Positions 1 through 12,431 of a stretch of DNA of 64,000 nt are shown piece after piece. The first letter of the stretch is position 1. Every line of letters starts with the position of its first letter. Position numbers and translations under genes: made by a program. Source of the DNA: Anadara kagoshimensis (Eukaryota; Mollusca; Bivalvia; Arcoida; Arcidae); the NCBI GenBank assembly GCA_021292105.1, contig CM037864.1, forward strand, positions 48,062,094-48,126,093. The letters run 5' to 3'. Below the pieces are notes generated by a model. The model was not told the origin of the DNA, ran no database searches, and was given only the letters and a program-made list of their open reading frames with translations.

Positions 1-659
1 AGACAAAATCCCATCATTGGGATACATGTTGTGTATATCAATGCCAGCTGGCTTGAATGACTTTTAATCAAAGAAGAAATCATTTTATTTGATGATTGAT
101 GAAAACCAACAGGAGTATTTTACGGAGTTAACTTACTGAGGGTTAGAGTAGAACAGGTCTGTGAGGATGATGATAAACGAAATGGGAAGAACATTGTGAT
201 AAAAACACACAATTATTATAGCAGTTTTATTTGCCTAGTGCATCAGATTATTATTTACACTCTGGGCATTATTTATATATTATTTAACACAAAAATATAA
301 CCATGAAAAATGCTACATTAAAATTCTTGCTTAAATATCTCAGTTAAATTAAATACAAACATACCAGTCTATGTTCAAATCAAAATCCAAAAAGCAAAGT
401 TAAAACTTAGAAAAACTTGCAAATTACCTGGAAAACATGTGAACTTTTACATGAGGAATTGAGATTTAAATTTCATAGGATACTGTTAGATATGGTATGC
501 ATTGTATCATTGGAAAACAAAACTCTCTTAAACAAATAGTAAAAACAAATAATATGTATATATTTTATATACATGTAGTATAATTCATACTTAAAAACTC
601 AAAATTTCAAGTATATGAAATTTTTTACATTTTTTTATGCATCTGTTTTTTTTGTATGT

Positions 660-720
660 ATGTTACTGTTGTATGTCTATTTGTCATTTGCCATAACCTG
701 TACTGTGTTTGAGCAATAAA

Positions 721-752
<32 letters not shown>
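660..752 (+). repeat. (TTA)n microsatellite at a possible LINE 3' end
   Basis: About ten TTA units occupy 722-751. They directly follow GAGCAATAAAG, so an AATAAA-like signal abuts a simple-repeat tail. Non-LTR retrotransposon 3' ends of several invertebrate clades finish this way, so this may be the end of a 5'-truncated LINE. No reverse-transcriptase coding sequence is visible upstream, so only the microsatellite is certain. Confidence 0.6.
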
Positions 753-753
<1 letters not shown>

Positions 754-1461
754 CATGTATCAATATTTTCTTTATATTTCTCTACATGATCATATCCAAC
801 ACATTTCTAATTTGGTCACTATTTGCTACCAGCACGTTACAACAAGTAAATCATTCATAAATACAGCTAGATTTTACTATTGTTTTCCGAGATTTTCCAA
901 TATAAATATGAAAATCCAATAATATTTCTTGTTCTGTACTTTCTGAACTAAGGACATTAAGTCATCTATCATAATGACATGTTACAAGCAATGTCTGGGG
1001 AACAGAATAGCTGACCTGTACCTCACATCTATCAAAATATTTATATCATTATCCAAGAAAACAATGGTGTTAGCCAAAGTACCCCACAATCAATACTCCA
1101 TAACATTTTTGTGCAACGTTTTGTTAAATGTTTACATTGGAATTTCCTGGAGTTACTTCATTTTTACGCAAAAATGTGAATTGAAGTGATTCCGTCTCCA
1201 ATGTTAGATTCCATCCCAAAAATGTTTTAGGGTATCACATGGTACTCTGGCGAACTTCATTTTAACATCAAACACAAACCATCACAGTAATACACAGTAG
1301 AGAATGGGGAAATGGTGTATTACACTCCAGTCAAGATTCTGTCATAGTGAAAAGTTAGGGCATAGTGCAAGAAACCAGAGCACTCAGAGAGAACCACAAC
1401 CTTTTGCAGGTGAACTGACATAATGTTTTACAATAGCATCTACAGTAAAATACTAATATAA

Positions 1462-1638
1462 AATATAACGAACATGTTTACAATAAATACATGGATAGTA
1501 CGAAGTCAAATATTGGGCCCAACAGTCTATTTATAACAATATAATGAACAGGCTTACAATGAATACATGAATAGTACGAAGTCAAATATTAAGCCCGACC
1601 GCTCCTCTATATAAGTCTATATTTAACAATATAACAAA
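1462..1638. repeat. Tandem duplication, about 80-bp unit, two copies
   Basis: Two adjacent copies share the blocks AATATAA[CT]GAACA, TTACAAT[AG]AATACATG and ATAGTACGAAGTCAAATATT. A third partial start (AACAATATAACAAAG) follows. Divergence is moderate. No coding content is seen. Confidence 0.75.
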
Positions 1639-2461
1639 GATGCTTTATAACAAAGTATTGAGTCTCCTTGGCTTCATTATAAACATGTTATACTGTACAC
1701 AATTAGCATTTGAACCTAGACAGTGAGATACTACGGTATAATCTAAGAATGCATGCTGTAGACCACTTGGCCGCCCAAGACTCCCATATTGATAATTTTA
1801 GTTCTATGACAGAAGCATCTCTGTATATTTTAAGAGCATATCAAGTCTGTTTTAGCCAGTTTTGTTATAAACTAGGACATAATAATAATCTGAATGAACA
1901 GATCTTATTTCATTTCATTGCTTCTTCTCCACAAAATAGCTGTTTATATGTCGAACAAAACATGTACAAGCAATGAAACACTTGACTGCATAATCGGTAT
2001 TACATGAAAATGGATTTTTTTTAATTTGATTTAGATTTTTAAAAAATGTCTATTGTCTTTTGTTGAAAAATTGCTGGTGCAGCATTAAATGAGATACAAA
2101 CAATGAATAACAATAAATGGTAGACAAAGTTTGACTTAATTAAGAGGGGGCTTATTGTACCAGAAAGTATTGCTTCAATCATTTTCAAAAGTGCATTTTC
2201 ATGTTTTGCTTATAAAAACATAGTTATGTTATGATAGGTGTTACTCTTAAAGATTAACAACATTATTCATTTATTTATTTACAAGTAGTAAATTGTGTGT
2301 AGCTTCTTATTTATTTTTCTTTGATAAGTATATGTAAGCATTGCACATAAACAAATAAATATGTTATTTTACTATTTTCCCTACATAAACTAACAATCAA
2401 CCATAAATTCAAACATGTTTTAACAACTTAATTGGTTGATAACTCAATCGAATGCATCTTA

Positions 2462-2760
2462 TAGTCGAGTTGACACTCCCATATACTCAATACTTGAACC
2501 TAGAAATGTTTTTTCCTATGAAGTTTTTTTGCTATTTTGTATTTTATAGGGTCCCTAGAGTTAAATTAGGTTAGTTGCCCTGAAGGCAACTTTGGGCAAA
2601 TTGCATAATTTGCATATATTCAAGATGGCTGCCTGACGCCATATTGAAAATCTATCTTTCCTAAGAATTGTTCTACAATAGCTTGTAATATACCCTTTTT
2701 CATGTTTTCAAGGATGAGGAACTCATTTCCGTTGTTGTTTTTAACATTTGGGGCAATTAA
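2462..2760 (+). repeat. Left long terminal inverted repeat of the foldback element
   Basis: It pairs with 6055-6358. Within it, TTAGTTGCCCTGAAGGCAAC forms a small local hairpin (GTTGCC..GGCAAC), and the right arm keeps the equivalent hairpin as TTGCCCGAAGGGCAA. 'CAAGATGGC' or a close relative of it occurs in both arms. Confidence 0.7.
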
Positions 2761-4630
2761 AAAGTATATTTAACAATTTTGACCAGCCAACGTTAGGAGT
2801 AACATGGTTTTTATTATAAGATGTAACTCAGACATCACATTTAATGCTGTGTAACTTAACCATACATCTTGATACATTTTGATTTAAAGGTCATAAATGC
2901 GGCTCAACCAATTCCTTATACTAGTAATAAGATATTAAAAACATGATCTTAGTGATTTCAGCTTTACTAAGTCTAGCGTAAAGGCTAGTTCACTTTGCTA
3001 AGGTGTCTTTTAAAGTGTGTATCCAACGAAGAAGTTTTCAAAGCCACATTATTGCTATCATAGTTAATCCAGTCACATATGTATTACCACGAATGAAAAC
3101 CAAATTATACTCGGACTTTTTATCAAACTAAATAAGTTTGTCAACAGTGAATTGATTCGATTTTTACATGAACACTGATACATTACGTCATATGATGAAG
3201 TATTATGGTTTCGGGAATCTACAGTAAAATCTGTCACTGATAATGCAACAGCCTTCCACAAATTGATTGGTTGGAGTTGAACTTTATAACTCATATTTTT
3301 GGTTTTATGATAGTTTTGATCTACTATTTCCACTCCAAATGACTACTATGATACATACGCTATGACTACAGACTTCCATGTTTATCAATGTGGTGTAAGT
3401 GAAAAAGTAGTGCACAGTCTAGATTTGGTTTACTTTTTAGTCGCCATTAAGCAACATCTCAATGTCTAGATCTTGACAATGATGTTTCAAATTATATTGG
3501 ACCGCAGAAAATAATACCCCTACACAATCTTCCACCAAAACTGTTTGTATCCTGATTAACACGCCCAACAAATAATTTTATTTGATGCTGAACATGTACA
3601 ATACGCTGGTAAACTTTCTCAGTGTCTGCTATAAACACATGCGTGTCCTGTCTTGCATGTCGGCACCATGATGGTTATTAGGATGATGTCTTAGCTAACC
3701 AGTTTGGATAACAAACTGCTATCAAATTTAAAAAACGAGCCTTTAAAGGCATGACTCTTTAGCCTGATCCTTTTATTGGGTAGATTGGTGCTTCTCTGGT
3801 CGATTGGAATGAATATATTCTGAGTGTGATACGGACCATAACTCAGAGAGTTCAATCCTTTGTGTTCCTTGAATATATCTGACCAAAATTTATTGCTTCT
3901 TCAAACTTCCTCTAAATGAAAACAGGTCATAAGGAAATTGCTCGTTATGTGTCAATGTGGTGGATTCAGTTGTAATGTATGATTAGATGGAATACGAGTA
4001 CAATCAAGTCAACCTGATGAGTTTCATAATGCCATTATTAGCTTATAAAGACGTTAAAGGCAATATGTTTCAAAGCGACGCTGTCAAGATGCAAAAACAA
4101 AGCAAGTTGTTGATCTTGGAAACATGTTTCATTGGTTACCTTTGTTTGGACAGCAGGGCAGTTTGAGCTTAGCTTCTGCTTGTATTTGATAACGGTTCTG
4201 TTCTTTTTTGGTAGTGGTTAAAAATGGTTGTCATTGGAAAGGCATGAAGTCAGCTCTAGTCAAATCGCTTTGTGGAGTTCGATAACACATCAGATTTCAT
4301 TGCATCAACCCAAAAAAGGTCATATTGGTACCCAGACACTTCAAAGAAAATCTTGTGTTTAACAAATACTATGTCGTATCTTCTAAGGACCAGGACAGAG
4401 GAAACAACACAGCAATATGTATACGATTGTGGATTCGGCCATAATGAATCCGGCATAACTATGTATCGTATGTTCTCCAGGCTATACAAACATGTCGTGA
4501 TAGCATTTGTGTGCTGATTGACGACACAGATGTTTTTTGTTTTCCTAGTGTATTGTGTGTATAAGCATGAAAACAGTGTGATATACAGATGGAGTGATAG
4601 GATAGAAGGATAGAATTTTGAACATCTATG
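2761..4630. other. Interior of the foldback element, no recognisable gene
   Basis: The sequence between the left inverted end and the minisatellite is AT-rich, with only short open frames (the longest about 80-126 codons on overlapping strands near 4256-4636). None shows a DDE transposase motif, zinc finger or other domain I recognise. It may be captured host sequence or decayed transposon. Confidence 0.5.
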
Positions 4631-4636
4631 CATCAA

Positions 4637-5345
4637 ACAATGGTCATGATTTGAGATGTCTTTAACTGCCAGGCATGCATGCTCTCAGTGTCATGGTCAT
4701 AATTTGAGATGTCTTGCATGCTGTAAGTGCCATGGTCTTGGTTCGAGAAGGCTTGAACTGACAGGCATGCACACTGTAGGTGTCATGGTCTTGGTTCGAG
4801 ATGTCTTGAACTGCCAGACCAGGGATTTTTCTGACCTTTTTGGGAAAAGGACCTTGGGATGAAATTGGGAAAATGCTCAACAAAAATGTAATTTTGGGAA
4901 AAATCACAACAACATATTAGAAATTCTAGACCACTAGAATACTGGTAATTGAAAAAATTATATCGGTGTTCACAGCAAAAAAAGCGCTGTCTCTTTTGTC
5001 TCTATATAAATCATCCAGCAAAATGTGGGTTAATATAGATTGAAATCGTTATCAGAACGAGATATCCTCCGAATATGATGTTGATGATCTTGTGCAATTT
5101 TTTCTCTCAAAAAATTGATAAACATAGCTAATTGGGAATTTTTACTACAGAATTGGGAAAAATGTATGTTTTTTTGCATTGGGAATGGGTCCCTTTACCG
5201 GACCCTGTGGATACCCAGAAAAATCCCTGCAGACATGCATGCCCTCAGTGTCATGGTCTTCGTTCGAGATGTCTTGAACTACCAGGCGTGCATGCACTTA
5301 GGGACACGATCTCCGTTGGAGATATCTTGAACTGCTAGGTATGCA
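4637..5345. repeat. Minisatellite of about 55-bp units, split by an insertion
   Basis: Units share TGCCAGGCATGCATGC, CAGTGTCATGGTC and TTCGAGATGTCTTGAACT. About three units lie at 4637-4819 and about two more at 5230-5345, the array being interrupted by the CAGGG-ended element at 4820-5229. Confidence 0.8.
4820..5229. mobile_element. 410-bp MITE with CAGGGATTTTTCTG ends and CAGAC target duplication
   Basis: The left end CAGGGATTTTTCTG is an exact inverted match to the right end CAGAAAAATCCCTG. CAGAC flanks both sides (4815-4819 and 5230-5234). The inside is rich in TTGGGAAAA-type stretches and has no coding potential. The CAGGG end and 5-bp duplication resemble hAT-related elements with 5-bp duplications (compare 21202-21644). 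It is inserted in a minisatellite unit, so it is younger than the array. Confidence 0.75.
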
Positions 5346-6054
5346 TGCTCTTAGAGATTGTGATACAACATCCGAATTACAAACTCTTCTTTTTCTTATT
5401 TAGTTGATGTTCTTGGTAAACAAAGATCACAAATAACTTAATAAGATCTAAACCATTCTTTGTTGTTCTGCATGGCCAACCAGCAGGAAAAATGTTTCTT
5501 TAGGCTCTTCATAAAGAACATCAAAGCCTAATAGTTACGATTTTGTTTCAAACACTATTTTCTGTTGTCTCACCTTTAGTTAATGCTGTGAAAGGGTACC
5601 TACACTCAAAGTCCTCCTTGAGAGTATGAGATGATAAGCGATTTCGGATTGAAATTCAAAGATAAATTCTCATTACATGTTATTGCGAAAGGACATCCAG
5701 TGCCACAAGAACGTCTTTATGTCATGTTATGTCAATATAAGGCACAAAATCATAAGTGCAACACACAAGGACATGCTTGCCTTAAAAAATCCTGTAAACA
5801 ATTTTGTATCTCTTCTGGAGAAAAGGAGTGTTTAAATTTTTACACAAAATGAGAGTACCCATGGCTATCCTAGCTTGAATAGTTATTTGACACATATGGT
5901 CGGTCATTATAGACATGATGGTATTTAATGTAAAACTGATGCCAGAATTGAGTTGCCCATGCCTAAATACCCCTGGAAAGATATATTACAACCTATTATA
6001 AATTTGCTTTGTATAAAAACAATATTTCAAGATGGCGTCCGCCGGCCATCTTGA

Positions 6055-6358
6055 ATTTATATCTTATTGTGCAAGTTAAGTGTTCCGTATGTAAAAATTA
6101 ACACCAGAAATGGGTTTCTCATACCTGAAAACATCTAAAAGGATATATTACAAGCTATTGGAAGATATTTTATCGCAGTATGTACTTCAATTTGACGTTT
6201 GGCGGCCATTTTGGATTTATGTATATTGTGCAAGTTGCCCAAATTTGCCCGAAGGGCAACTAAGCTAGTTTTGTTTAAGGACCCATGAGGAAAACAAATC
6301 AGCAAAAAAACTTCATAGGAATGAACATTTCTAGGTTCGTAAAATGCCTACTCGACTA
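6055..6358 (-). repeat. Right long terminal inverted repeat of the foldback element
   Basis: This is the inverted partner of 2462-2760. A second, diverged direct copy of part of this arm (GATATATTACAA..., CAAGATGGCG) lies just inside at about 5880-6055, so the right arm is partly duplicated. Confidence 0.7.
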
Positions 6359-6361
6359 TTA

Positions 6362-7810
6362 TAACAATTTATTTATTTATTTAATCTATTACAACAGCTT
6401 TATTTATTTATTTATGTATGTTTTGTGATTAAATGTTTCAAGACCAATGCTTAAAATGTAAACAGATTTGATTTTCCTTCAACTGCTAAAAAACTAAATA
6501 TTACACTTGACAGTATTTATTTACCAAAGCTTGTGTGTAAAACTTTTGTTTGTTTTTTTTCCAAGGTTAAAAATGGTTTTTATGATAAGAAGTTAGGGAA
6601 GAAAAAATCAATCTGTACTTTGTAAACCTGGCAAAAGTTTTAATTGGATTCTCAATATTTTGACAACAGTACTGAAAGATGCTAACAAGATACTTCTTCC
6701 ACTTAAATATAACATAAACTATTGAAATTCACCTCTCTTGACTGACAGTCTGGGTGATTTCATTGGCTAGCTATTTGGAAAAAAAATTGATTGGTTCCTT
6801 GATTGAAACGTGTGATTGGATGGTTTATGGACACATTTTATTGGATGGTTGCTTGAGTGACATATTTGATTGGATGGTTTCTTGAGTGACATATTTGATT
6901 GTATGGTTGGTGTATCTTGAATTGGCTTCCCCATGCATTATGTTCTTTTTATCTGGTAAAATAGTTGTTTCCTTCTTTCTTTGTGCAAATGCTTGGTGAA
7001 GAAATGGAGTGGAGTAATGACATTTTAAATGGCATTGCTTATAAAAAAGTCAGTCAATTTTAGCTTGTTGGAGGAAACCAGATTTCACTGTCAGTCTGCA
7101 AAAGCAGGAACTAAACTAGGTGATTAAAGGTGCTGTGATCTGCAAGCCAGCAATTAAATAAAACCTCTGACAATCGGGGGGCTTCTAGTGAAGAAACATT
7201 GTGTAATCTTAAAATTTAAAGAATAGAACTGATATTTGAATTATATAGAAATTTAACTTAACAGAATTATGAGAGTGGATTTTAAAAAAAAAAACACACA
7301 ATAATAAAGATATTTTATTTTGAGTGATAACTGCATGGAAATTAGCAGCCACTTTATGTAATCAAAGTGAACTGATATGAACCCCTCTAATATTGAGATA
7401 ATGTAGACATTACATTCATCTTACAAGTTACATATAGAGGTGAATGACCTGATGTGTTTATATCACTATTTCATAATCATTTGTAGACATTATATAATGT
7501 GTTATCAGATTACAATATCATTAAGATAAAGACATGTACAACAGTATCAGTATCCTCTGTTAATTCATCAACCTCATGCATACACTCAGTTACACACAGC
7601 AGAGTGTTGATAACAATACTGTGTTTTATACAATACCACTCTAATTTTGATAACATAATGTTAATTATTGATTAAATTGTAATTAACAAATCAGATAGTG
7701 TTCAGCTGATGTTTCCTGAAAAACTGCATAATCCTTAGAAAATATGATGTCAAAATTTCTGTAGGAACAAGTCTTTTGTCACTAAAAATGTAGTTGATTA
7801 CCTTTGTAAC
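6362..7810. other. AT-rich spacer
   Basis: A (TTTA)n-rich start at 6366-6420 is followed by AT-rich sequence without exon-like frames. One small tandem repeat at 6780-6912 is listed separately. Confidence 0.55.
6780..6912. repeat. Short tandem repeat, about 36-bp units
   Basis: Three to four imperfect units are built from TTGATTG[GT]ATGGTT and CTTGAGTGACATATTTGA. The last two units are nearly identical, indicating recent duplication. Confidence 0.75.
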
Positions 7811-7915
7811 AGGAAGGAGAAAAAATGCAGGGTTGAACCGGGGATCGAACCTGGGACCCCCTGCACTATAGGCGAATGCCCTACCACCGAGCTACGTACC
7901 CAGACCGCTACATTA
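7811..7915 (-). mobile_element. tRNA-derived SINE, family 2, copy 1
   Basis: Read on the minus strand, it has a box A-like TAGCTCGGTGGTAGGGC and a box B GGTTCGATCCC at tRNA-like spacing, then CTGCATTTTTTCTCCTTCCTG. The acceptor arms do not pair and a short T/C-rich tail is attached, so this is a SINE head rather than a tRNA gene. Another copy lies 235 bp away in the same orientation. Confidence 0.75.
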
Positions 7916-8043
7916 CTCCCCTGATATTTTTAAGTTTCCTACAGTCCCAAGTTGGAAATCTCACCCTAATTATCTCGGAAGGACTTTATATGGCTACCAC
8001 ATTGCCAGTCTATCACTTCTGTGGGCCACACTGGCCATACTAT

Positions 8044-8150
8044 AACAGGAAAGAGAAAAAAATGCAGTTTCAGACCTGGGTTCGAACCTAGAACCTCATG
8101 CGCTATAGGCGAGTGCTCTACCACTGAGCTACCCAGACCACTACATCTTA
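8044..8150 (-). mobile_element. tRNA-derived SINE, family 2, copy 2
   Basis: The minus strand shows GTCTGGGTAGCTCAGTGGTAG (box A region), GGTTCGAACCC (box B) and the same CTGCATTTTTTTCTCTTTCCTG tail as the neighbouring copy. This copy is closer to a tRNA consensus in box A and box B than copy 1. A full tRNA cloverleaf with acceptor stem is not seen. Confidence 0.75.
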
Positions 8151-9240
8151 ATAAAAAAAGAACCACACTGCACTAAATATATGGTTTAAATATCATGGAA
8201 TCTTGTCTAATATATTTTGAAATTAACATCACTTGGTGAAATTGATTTTATATTCCGTATTGGTATCTCAGTGAGAGAGATTTGTTTATTGGCATGACTA
8301 TTTGTATTTTAATTAGATCTTATAAGTTTTTAATAAAAAAATAAATCATTCTGTTACCCAATTTAATCTGTAAAGAAAGCCCTCCATTCTCTCTGGAACT
8401 TTTTTACTTTTTTAAGTGAAACATGTTTGCCGTTTTCTGGGAATTTGATCAAATTAGTTGATATAAATGCTGTAAGCCCACTCTCTCTCTACCCAGCTAA
8501 TGAAGAAATACATCATCTAATTAACATGTTTGTATCTCGTTAATTGATATTTATTCCTACATATTTGATAGTTTACACTCCCCAAGCACTAAATTAAATA
8601 CACAAGATGACAATATTGATCTGGCTTCTGTATCATTGTGGAACCATTGGTTGGTTTACATATATTGGTTTGTTGTTTGTTGTTTTATGTTAGAAAGTGT
8701 AGCTTTTCACAGCCTTAGCTTTCACCATAGATAACATATGTACATAATCCTAAATCCAAATTCAAATTACAAAAAGTTCATGACTCTAATACAAAGATCT
8801 GTATACTGTTGAGTTGAAAAAATGGTCAAATTCACACAATGCATCACAATTTTGAAGTCCCATCAACGGGATCACACAGGATCTTGAAGAGATTTCAAAA
8901 TGAATCATTTCTAATGAATTTGGAATTTTCCCCAAGAAATATAGGGGAAAAAAGTAGGGCTTCAAAATGTTTCATTTACAATGTAGTACATAATCTATAT
9001 TACTGGTAAATCTATGCTAAAATAAGAATAAAGATGCCTGTCACAGTGGTCTGCTGTGCTTACTTGATGGTTATGTGACTGTCGGTCATATAAATCATCC
9101 ATTAACTGTGAGATGCTTAACAATAATTCATTTAATTAAATTCAAAGATTGGATAGATTAAAATACATTGATAAATAAGGTAAATTTCTCTGATTGATCT
9201 TTGAAGTAACTAAAAACAACATCTGAACTCAGACATCATA
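8151..9240. other. AT-rich spacer
   Basis: No exon, repeat array or RNA gene is recognised here. Confidence 0.5.
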
Positions 9241-9548
9241 TTTAGGGGAAGCTGTGGGTTCAAACACCAGCAGGGTCTGACCCAAGACTTGGTAGTGGTT
9301 AGTGACTGTTTTTTTTGCCAAGCACTCAGCATTACAAAATGAAAGTCATGATTCTTTCAGATGGAAACTTAAAGTAAATTAGGTCTTGTGTCACGGTAGG
9401 CTTGGCATGATAAAGAACCCTGTTGTATTATTAATGCCATCAGCACAATGCACTGGCAAACTTCTGCATCTTTGTCTTTAGCTGGTGACATCTCGATATA
9501 AGTGAAATATTCTTGATAGGAATGTAAAATACCATTATTCAACTCAAG
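9241..9548 (+). mobile_element. tRNA-derived SINE, family 1, head-truncated
   Basis: It starts at the box B region (GTGGGTTCAAACACC) and continues through the family body: GGGTCTGACCCAAGACTTG, GTGACTG, CCAAGCACTCAGCATTA, AGCTGGTGACATCT and a tail TTCTTGATAGG...ATACCATTATTCAA. The body matches the fuller copies at 27475, 32898 and 45180 (minus). Confidence 0.8.
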
Positions 9549-9732
9549 TCATATTTACAGGAGAACTTGTATAGTCAGGTACAAATCATTGCATTCAAGG
9601 CATTGAATACAAACTTTCATATATGGATGTTTTATGTATGTGCGTCTTTGTTAGTATTACATTGCAAATAGCTGAAGCTGAAAAAATTGCTGATATAACC
9701 AACAAACCAGTGGTATGCCTTTTTCTAGAGTT

Positions 9733-9736
<4 letters not shown>

Positions 9737-9779
<43 letters not shown>

Positions 9780-9844
9780 AATTCTTTTTTTCTGTCTTTC
9801 TCATACAGCAGAGAGTTGACTCTTATCTCATCTACCTGACAATT

Positions 9845-9901
<57 letters not shown>

Positions 9902-10002
9902 CTTCAGACAGTCAATACTAGTAAGCATTATATATAGGTCAGTATTAGAACTACTTGTAACTCATTCTTCTGTCATTCCACATCAATATAGATTATAATC
10001 TT

Positions 10003-10043
<41 letters not shown>

Positions 10044-10134
10044 ACTTCAGACAGTTGATATATATAGGTCAGTATTATAGAACCAGTTATAACTCATTCT
10101 TCTGTCATTCCACATCAATATAGATTATGATCTT

Positions 10135-10174
<40 letters not shown>

Positions 10175-10265
10175 CTTCAGACAGTTGATATATATAGGTC
10201 AGTATTAGAACCAGTTATAACTCATTCTTCTGTCACTCCACATCAATATAGATTATGATCTTAAT

Positions 10266-10322
<57 letters not shown>

Positions 10323-10416
10323 TTCAGACAGTCTATATATATATAGGTCAGTATTAGAACCAGTTATAACTCATTCTTCTGTCACTCCACATCAATATAG
10401 ATTATGATCTTAATTA
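9737..10416. repeat. (CT)n microsatellites interleaved with a 95-bp tandem unit
   Basis: Five (CT)n runs (about 9737-9776, 9848-9902, 10006-10040, 10138-10171 and 10266-10319) alternate with four copies of a unit containing CTTCAGACAGT, ATATATAGGTCAGTATTAGA, ACTCATTCTTCTGTCA and CACATCAATATAGATTATGA. Copies are nearly identical, so unit plus (CT)n has been amplified together as a 130-bp higher-order repeat. Confidence 0.9.
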
Positions 10417-10419
10417 TCT

Positions 10420-12431
10420 ATCATGTTTATAAGAATTTATTACTTCCGACATCAACATTTCAGATAATTACTGAACCCAATAACCGATATGACCTTAGTT
10501 ACCCTGTAAACCATGTTACTTGTCCATTTTGGTTGCTCTGACTGAGGATTGAACCCATCCATATTGTGAAAACAGATCTAAGACAAGTAGGGAAAGTGTA
10601 ACAATTAATCTGACTATAGTCCAGCTCTAATACACATTTTTATTTCAATAACTGCTCCATACTTTATACTACACAAGGAGCTTGTTCTGCAAATTAAAAT
10701 GTCCAATAGTCTGAATGGATCAGTCATTTGTTACCAGAACTACAATGAAATAAAGAAGACAAACTGCTTACTATCTTCAGTTTCGTTGGAAGTTTTTGAT
10801 TTACTTGGCCATTATGAAATTTCAATAAACCAGAGTGCATTTCACAGCAAGCAACACATGCCCCAAGGTTTGCAAATGTAACAGGAAAGGGGAAAATGTG
10901 ACAGGACTTAAACACATTAACACCTTCCCAGTATTTACTGACTGAGTTACCCGGCCACCTAATGAGCCAGGTACGCCACACAAGGTAAACAGTATGGTAA
11001 GCAGAGATAGTGATGTATCAGTTTAATGTTCTCCCAATACTTTGGAACTTGGATTGATGATGTTCAAGCAATCATTGTTAGGTCATCAGTCACTTATTTG
11101 GCAATGTCAGAACTTGTATAATCCGAAAAACATGGGTCATTCACCTTTGCTTAGAATATTTGCAAAGAAAGTCAATAACATCTTGTCCTTAATTAAGATA
11201 GAGTGTAGTCTTGCTTTTCCAACATCCATATTTTATTTGGCATTGCTGTGAGTTCAAATTGACATACACACAGTTATAAATACATACCATGTATAATTAC
11301 AATTTTGTCTTGAATTTCCACGAATTAATGCTTTATACTAATTATGCCTCAAAGTTAAACAAGGAACATATAGTATTTACTTAATTCCTTCAGCCAACAT
11401 ATTATGTCTGACAATTTTCTCAAATGTATAATACCTCACAGGAACAATCTTTGGGTTGAGTTAAGAAGTGTAGTTGGCTGTTCATATTTTGAGCATACAC
11501 ATGGTTGAAATTTTGAAATGGCATCACATTTCATTTAAAACTTATGTTTTTATTGTTACTTAGTTCACCTACATGAACAAAATAAAAATAGCTTGCATCA
11601 TACCTCGTATCATTTATGTCAACACCTTTGTTTTATTTGGCAATTTTGCAATGCATCAACACACAAAGTACAGTGTCATTCACCATAATGTTTTCATCTT
11701 GTTTATACAAATAATGTCAAAGGTCACCAATCCCAATTTCTACCTTGCCAGTTTTGATTGATATAGCCAACATTGTTCCTTTTCTAGTTTACAATGGTTG
11801 CTCAATCATGATGTCAATGTCTCAACACTTCACTAATAGCCAAAAGTCTCCATCTTGGAATGGGTCCTGATATTGTTCCTATACAATAGATGAAATATGT
11901 TTATTGCAGCGCTGCTGAGGTAGTTGTGGTGTTGAAGTGATAATGGTAGCTATAATAAAGTGATTTAATGCCAGACTTTTTGGTCCGTATATTTTTGTCT
12001 TGCAGTATAATGCTCGTTTTTATGCCCAGGAAGGCCAAATTCTATTCTCAACCAGGGCATTCAGAGGAAGTGATTTTTTCAGGTGTTTCCTTATTCTTCT
12101 TACAACATTACACCAATTTCTCAAAATATTTTAAAATTGACAGCCATATATTTTCTTCTTTTTGTTTACTTTAATAAGCAAATGACCCCAGCCTTGACTT
12201 TACCTTGGCACAGATCCCCAGGTTGTTCCTAGACCATATGAAGTATTCTAGTTATGCCAACCTTAGAGATATTAATAACTATAATTGTTGTAATTATACT
12301 TGGAATACTTGGCTACTATTCAGATACTTATGTACATAACAAATTTGAAGGTGTTATTTATGTATGTATTTCTGCTTTTAATTATTACCATACAGTAACA
12401 CATTTATTGACCTTTCTTCAACAACAATGTA
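10420..12431. other. AT-rich spacer with one eroded SINE
   Basis: No exon-like frame is supported. Short hydrophobic open frames such as that near 12254 lack any gene context. An eroded SINE lies at 10880-10985. Confidence 0.5.
10880..10985 (-). mobile_element. tRNA-derived SINE, family 2, eroded copy
   Basis: The plus strand starts AACAGGAAAGGGGAAAATG, the inverted tail of family 2. It ends in an eroded inverted box A region (GACTGAGTTACCCGGCCAC). The box B region is poorly preserved. Confidence 0.5.

Larger units (their letters stand above)
1..2458. other. AT-rich non-coding spacer
   Basis: No exon-like segment (open frame bounded by good splice sites) or conserved protein motif is visible on either strand. 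The short open frames present have no recognisable domain and look random. It contains a TTA microsatellite and an 80-bp tandem duplication, listed separately. A stretch near 1320-1420 resembles the tail of a minus-strand SINE (a CCAGTCAAGATTCT-type end) but is too eroded to assign. Confidence 0.6.
2462..6358. mobile_element. 3.9-kb foldback DNA element with long inverted ends and TTA target duplication
   Basis: The left end begins TAGTCGAGTTG and the right end finishes CTACTCGACTA. Both are flanked by TTA (2459-2461 and 6359-6361), a 3-bp duplication of the PIF/Harbinger TWA type. The inverted similarity runs inward about 300 bp per side: the left blocks CCTAGAAATG, CTATGAAGTTTTTTTGCT, AGTTGCCCT and CAATAGCTTGTAATATA each have a reverse complement on the right in mirrored order. 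No transposase is recognisable inside, so it is probably non-autonomous. The interior holds a minisatellite and a nested smaller element. PIF/Harbinger assignment rests only on the TTA flank; an unclassified foldback family is the alternative. Confidence 0.7.

Noticed and set aside
4256-4636. 126-codon minus-strand frame and overlapping plus-strand frame
   Set aside because: Located inside the foldback element, no recognisable domain, open on both strands as expected for chance.
7811-8150. Two genuine tRNA genes on the minus strand
   Set aside because: Box A and box B are present, but no pairing acceptor stem is found and both share a non-tRNA tail with other copies, so they are SINEs.
9725-9928. 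Open frame of Arg-Glu repeats on the minus strand
   Set aside because: Direct translation of (CT)n microsatellite.
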